Source of the DNA: Deltaproteobacteria bacterium
Lineage (GTDB): Bacteria > Myxococcota > UBA796 > SXON01
Direction of reading: 5' to 3'
Assembly (NCBI GenBank): GCA_947483545.1
Contig: CANKNP010000239.1
Coordinates: forward strand, 1 to 8,304
Length of the DNA stretch: 8,304 bases
This document shows positions 5,215-8,304 of the stretch, piece after piece; within the stretch, counting starts at the first letter, position 1; each line of letters opens with the position of its first letter. The position numbers were made by a program, and so were the translations under genes. The notes beneath the pieces are model-generated. The model was not told the origin of the DNA. It searched no databases and saw only the letters and a list, made by a program, of their open reading frames with translations.

Positions 5215-5861
5215 ATGATGCTCCTGCTCGCCGCTGCTCTCGCTGCAGACTAGGTCGCGTGCCCCGATCGCTTCAGCGCTTCTGGGCTCACGGCTGTCGC
5301 GCAGGTCGCGGAGGCGGCCTTTGTTCGGCTGGACGCGCCGGCGTTCACCGTCGGCCGGGACCTGCTGCTCGAGCGCTTGCCCTGCGCCGAGGCGGTCCTG
5401 GACGCCACCATGATCGGCCAGGTGCACCGCGTTGTCGCGCTGGGCGCGTTCTTGGACGGCGAGGTGGACCCTGGGCAGGAGGCGCTCGCTGGGCTGTTCA
5501 TGGCCCAACCCGGGTTTCAGATCCCCGTCGCGCTGCTCCCCGACGGTCATCCGATTCGACTCGCGATCCCGAAGGCGATCGCCCGTCTCCAAGGCGATGA
5601 GGGCGTGTCTCCTCCGAAGGTGAGCGGCGCGGTGCTCGTCGACGGTGCGCGGGGGGAGCCCCTCCCCACGCGCCGGGCGAGCGTGATCCAGCAGCTGGAC
5701 CCGACGGGGCGGATCTTCGGCGCTTTCGATACGAGGAAGCACGTATTTACGACGCCCCCCGACTTTGATTACCTGCTCGTACTCGGCGGCGACCACGGCG
5801 AGAAGAGCGGGAAAGAGATCGCGTTCTTAGTCGGCGCCGTCGGGGAAGGTGACGGCGTGAG
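5215..5861 (+). pseudogene. Exported hypothetical protein interrupted by an amber codon
   Basis: ATG ATG at 5215-5220 starts a short signal peptide (MMLLLAAALAAD) ending in TAG at 5251-5253. The same frame then stays open and reads like a mature exported protein: VACPDRFSASGL, about 30 residues of helix, LPCAEAVLDATMIGQVHRV, AFLDGEV, PVALLPDGHPIRLAI. It resembles hypothetical periplasmic or helical-repeat proteins of myxobacteria-like genomes (inference). A single C-to-T change (CAG to TAG) would explain the stop. No ATG, GTG or TTG lies between the TAG and TTG at 5377. From about 5740 the reading becomes unrecognisable, and after about 5865 the real coding frame is that of the sigma-54 activator fragment. 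Possibilities are a true pseudogene, a read error, or amber read-through. The end is approximate; the open frame formally stops at 5985. Confidence 0.6.
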
Positions 5862-6665
5862 GCGGACAACGGCACCCTCTTCCTCGACGAGATCGGCGCC
5901 ACGCCGACCGAGGTCCAGGCGTTACTCCTGCGGGCCCTGGAGAACGGCGAGGTCCAGGTGGTCGGCGGGCCGATCAGGCGGGTGAACGTGCGCGTCATCG
6001 CCGCCACGGACGCGAACCTGGAGCAGGCCTGCGCCCAGGGGACGTTTCGCGCCCCGCTCTTTCACCGCCTCGCCGCCCACACGGTGCACATCCCGCCGCT
6101 GCGCGCTCGTCCGGTCGACATCCCGGTGCAGGCGGTCGCGTTCATGCGAGACGCCATCGCCGCAACGCGGCAGCGTTGGCCGACTCGGGAAGACGGTGCG
6201 CCGTGGCTGGGGAGACCGGTGATCGAAGCGCTGCTCGACGCCTCCTGGCCGGGGAACACGCGGGAGCTCCGGGCCGCCGTCGAGAGGCTCGTCCTGCGTG
6301 ACCTCCACGCGCCCGCGTGCGGTCTCCCAGACCGCGAGGGGGTGGCGATGAGCCCGCAGGATCCGGGTCCCTCGGCGGTCGAGGTGTCGGCTGCTCGTGC
6401 CGTGGATTCGGACGCTCGGGCCGCTCTTGAGGCGACCAACTATCGCTTGGGGGCCGCGGCCGCTCGCCTCGGCATCAGTCGAAACGCACTGAAACGACGG
6501 ATGGAGGGGGAGAATATTCGCCGCCCGGTGGACCTCGGCGCGAGCGAAATCGCCGAAGCGCTCGCCCGGGGAGGAACGCTCGCGGAAGGGGCTCGATTGC
6601 TCGCCGTGTCCGAACACGGGCTCAAGCTGCGGGCGGGGGAACTGGGCATCGCTTGGACCGCGTAG
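5853..6665 (+). pseudogene. Sigma-54-dependent (NtrC-type) activator, 5'-truncated
   Basis: The frame opens after TGA at 5850-5852 and shows the second half of an NtrC AAA+ domain: Walker B GTLFLDEIG (5871-5897), sensor I VIAATDAN, the arginine-finger region FRAPLFHRLAAHTVHIPPLRAR (split here as FRAPLFHRLAAH and TVHIPPLRAR), sensor II WPGNTRELRAAVERL, then a Fis-type helix-turn-helix (ALEATNYRLGAAAARL, SRNALKRR). A second HTH-like segment follows (EIAEALARGGTLAEGARLLAVSEHGLKLR). Missing are any N-terminal sensor domain, a clear Walker A, and the GAFTGA loop that contacts sigma-54. Homology begins before any ATG/GTG/TTG in frame (first is GTG 5958), so this is a remnant or a frameshifted gene. 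A possible decayed Walker A, GEKSGKE near 5800, lies in another frame only about 60 nt upstream of Walker B, where about 190 nt is usual. TAG at 6663 overlaps the kinase gene. Confidence 0.75.
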
Positions 6666-8304
6666 GCGACGACGGCCCGGACACCGTCGACGATGGTGCC
6701 GGCCCGGTGGCCGGCAGGTTCCCCGGCCTCCACGTGGAGCGGCAGTTGGGCGCGGGGGGGAGCGGCGTCGTGTTCCGCGCGTGGAACGAGCATCGCCGCC
6801 AGTGGGTGGCGCTCAAGGTGCTCCGCGCAGGGCCGTGGGCCAACGCGGTCCAGCGCGCGCGGTTCCGACGCGAGGTCGATGTCCAACGACGCATCGACGA
6901 CGCCGGTGTCATCCACGTTCTGGAGGAGGGCGAGAGCGCCGACGGGACGCCCTGGTTCACAATGGAGCTGGTCGACGGCCCCTCGCTGCAGGCGCTCCTC
7001 GATGGCGGCGACCTCCCCGCGCTTCGTACGCGGGTGCTCTGGGTGCTCGTGCTGGCGCGAACGCTCGCCCGGCTGCACAGCCGCGGGATCTTCCACCGCG
7101 ACATCAAGCCTTCCAACGTGCTCCTGGTCGACGGCCGAGACCCCCGTCTGGCGGACTTCGGCGTGGTCCTTGAGCTGGACCAGGACCGCCTCACGATGGC
7201 GTCGCGCGTCGTGGGCACGCGTCGGTTCATGGCCCCCGAGCTTCTCTCGGGGGATGTGCTCGACTGGGCGCGGGTGGACCTTTACAGCACCGGGCTCCTG
7301 CTTGCCGAGCTGGTCGGCGATGGGGAGACGCAACCCGGGCCACACGCCCCCGGAGGAGGGGGGCCCCGAGAGCTGCGCTGGATCGTCTCCCGCGCCACAG
7401 CGGCGTCCGCCGCTGCGCGCTACCGCGATCTGAGCGCCTTTGCGGACGATCTGGAGCGGTGGGTCGACGGTCGCCTGTTCTGGCTCCGTGCCGGAGCGGC
7501 GGTGTGGACGGTCCGGCAGGGTGCGCGGCGTCCCATCTCGGCCGCGGTCGTGATCGGGGTGCTCGCGGTTGGGGCGATCGGCGGCCTCGCCGCGAGCCGG
7601 TGGCAGGACGCTGCCCGTGAGCACGAGGCGCGCTCCGACTGGGAAGTGGCAGGGCACCGGCTGGACACGCTCTGGGCAGAGGGAGACGTCCTGGCGGCGG
7701 AGGCCTGGGTCGACCAGTTCGCCGCGATCGCGGCCCACCGCGACACGGCCGCGGCCGGAGAGGCGTGGCTCGCGCTTGCCGCCCTCCAACGGACCGAAGG
7801 GGACGCCGAGGCCGAGATTGCCTCCATCGGCAAGGCGATCGCCGGGACGGACGACGCCCGGGAGCGCACCCGCGGCGCCTCCGCGCTGGTCGACGCCTAC
7901 CGCCGGGGACAGCGGTGGGGTGCCCTCGACCGCATCCTCGGAAGCTCCGTGGTGTCGCTCGACCCCGACACCCGAAGCGAGGCCGCGGCAGACGTGGCGC
8001 TCGCCAAGGGTGACGTCGTCGGCGCTGTCAGCTTCCTCCCAGCGGCGCGCGCCGCACTCCTGGCCCCGTTCACGCAGACGCGGTGCTTGCCAGGGCGCAC
8101 GATCGGCGCGGCGGACACCGATGGCGACGGCGTCCTCGAGTGGATCGAGGGCGTGGAGGGGACGGGCGCGCCGTCGCGGGACGGGGGCCGTTGGCGGGTG
8201 AGCCCGGACACGAACAACCTGGTTGCGTTGCCCGGAGCCCCTGTGTCCGTGTGGGGAACCGCGGGCGCCTGGTGGCTGGACGCCGAGGGGTCGCGCGTCG
8301 CCCC
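6653..8304 (+). CDS. Transmembrane Ser/Thr protein kinase with C-terminal sensor-like region (partial)
   Basis: The frame is open for 550 codons and leaves the window. A Hanks-type kinase domain spans about 20-265: GAGGSGVVF loop, K55 in VALKVL, H148-R-D-I-K with N (HRDIKPSN), D168-F-G, GTRRFMAPELL and VDLYSTGLLLAEL; all catalytic residues are present. One membrane helix (about 295-314, ISAAVVIGVLAVGAIGGLAA) puts the rest outside the cytoplasm: an alanine-rich helical, TPR-like part (about 320-465) and then D488-T-D-G-D-G, a calcium-loop/FG-GAP-like motif (IGAADTDGDGVLEW) that often opens beta-propeller-type repeats. Start: TTG 6653, giving MDRVGDDGPDTVDDGAG, with a GGGGGA-like Shine-Dalgarno about 12 nt upstream and a 13-nt overlap with the activator frame; GTG 6707 is the alternative. 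Likely a membrane receptor kinase; the ligand is unknown. Confidence 0.88.
   Translation, partial: MDRVGDDGPDTVDDGAGPVAGRFPGLHVERQLGAGGSGVVFRAWNEHRRQWVALKVLRAGPWANAVQRARFRREVDVQRRIDDAGVIHVLEEGESADGTPWFTMELVDGPSLQALLDGGDLPALRTRVLWVLVLARTLARLHSRGIFHRDIKPSNVLLVDGRDPRLADFGVVLELDQDRLTMASRVVGTRRFMAPELLSGDVLDWARVDLYSTGLLLAELVGDGETQPGPHAPGGGGPRELRWIVSRATAASAAARYRDLSAFADDLERWVDGRLFWLRAGAAVWTVRQGARRPISAAVVIGVLAVGAIGGLAASRWQDAAREHEARSDWEVAGHRLDTLWAEGDVLAAEAWVDQFAAIAAHRDTAAAGEAWLALAALQRTEGDAEAEIASIGKAIAGTDDARERTRGASALVDAYRRGQRWGALDRILGSSVVSLDPDTRSEAAADVALAKGDVVGAVSFLPAARAALLAPFTQTRCLPGRTIGAADTDGDGVLEWIEGVEGTGAPSRDGGRWRVSPDTNNLVALPGAPVSVWGTAGAWWLDAEGSRVA

Noticed and set aside
6440..7789. A 449-codon minus-strand open frame opposite the activator and the second kinase
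   Set aside because: It is antisense to two recognisable genes and has shadow-type composition with no motif.

Overview
The window is GC-rich DNA with dense, overlapping genes. Two Hanks-type Ser/Thr kinases (one with an HCD in place of HRD), a sigma-54 (NtrC-type) activator remnant and rare TTG/GTG starts suggest a myxobacterium-like member of the former Deltaproteobacteria. That assignment is an inference from gene style; there is no rRNA or marker gene here.

Left part (1-2315, minus strand): a tightly packed gene row read right to left. It holds a small lipoprotein, then MazG (nucleoside triphosphate pyrophosphohydrolase, start overlapping the lipoprotein stop by 8 nt), then the N-terminal part of a FAN1-like VRR-NUC nuclease (ATGA overlap with the mazG stop) that leaves the window. 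Nucleotide-pool cleaning and structure-specific DNA repair are thus likely co-expressed.

Middle (2508-5190): a plus-strand kinase fused to a degenerate class III cyclase-like domain, a convergent GFA/CENP-V-type zinc protein, and a divergently read SRPBCC-family protein.

Right part (5215-8304, plus strand): a secreted protein gene with an in-frame amber codon right after its signal peptide, a sigma-54 activator lacking its 5' part (no start, no GAFTGA loop, frame break), and an apparently intact transmembrane Ser/Thr kinase that overlaps the activator's stop and runs off the window.

The main unexplained structure is a dispersed repeat of about 207 bp, present four times in the first 4.2 kb, always in the same orientation. 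It folds as two hairpins, one being a perfect 13-bp inverted repeat with a constant 51-nt spacer in the full copies. Two copies lie inside open reading frames (mazG and the FAN1-like gene) and are read in the same frame without stops. In mazG the inserted block is exactly 207 nt (69 codons), is flanked by a 10-bp perfect inverted repeat, and its removal on paper yields a normal-looking MazG N-terminus. This behaves like the Rickettsia palindromic elements known to sit inside genes, but in an unrelated sequence family that I do not recognise.
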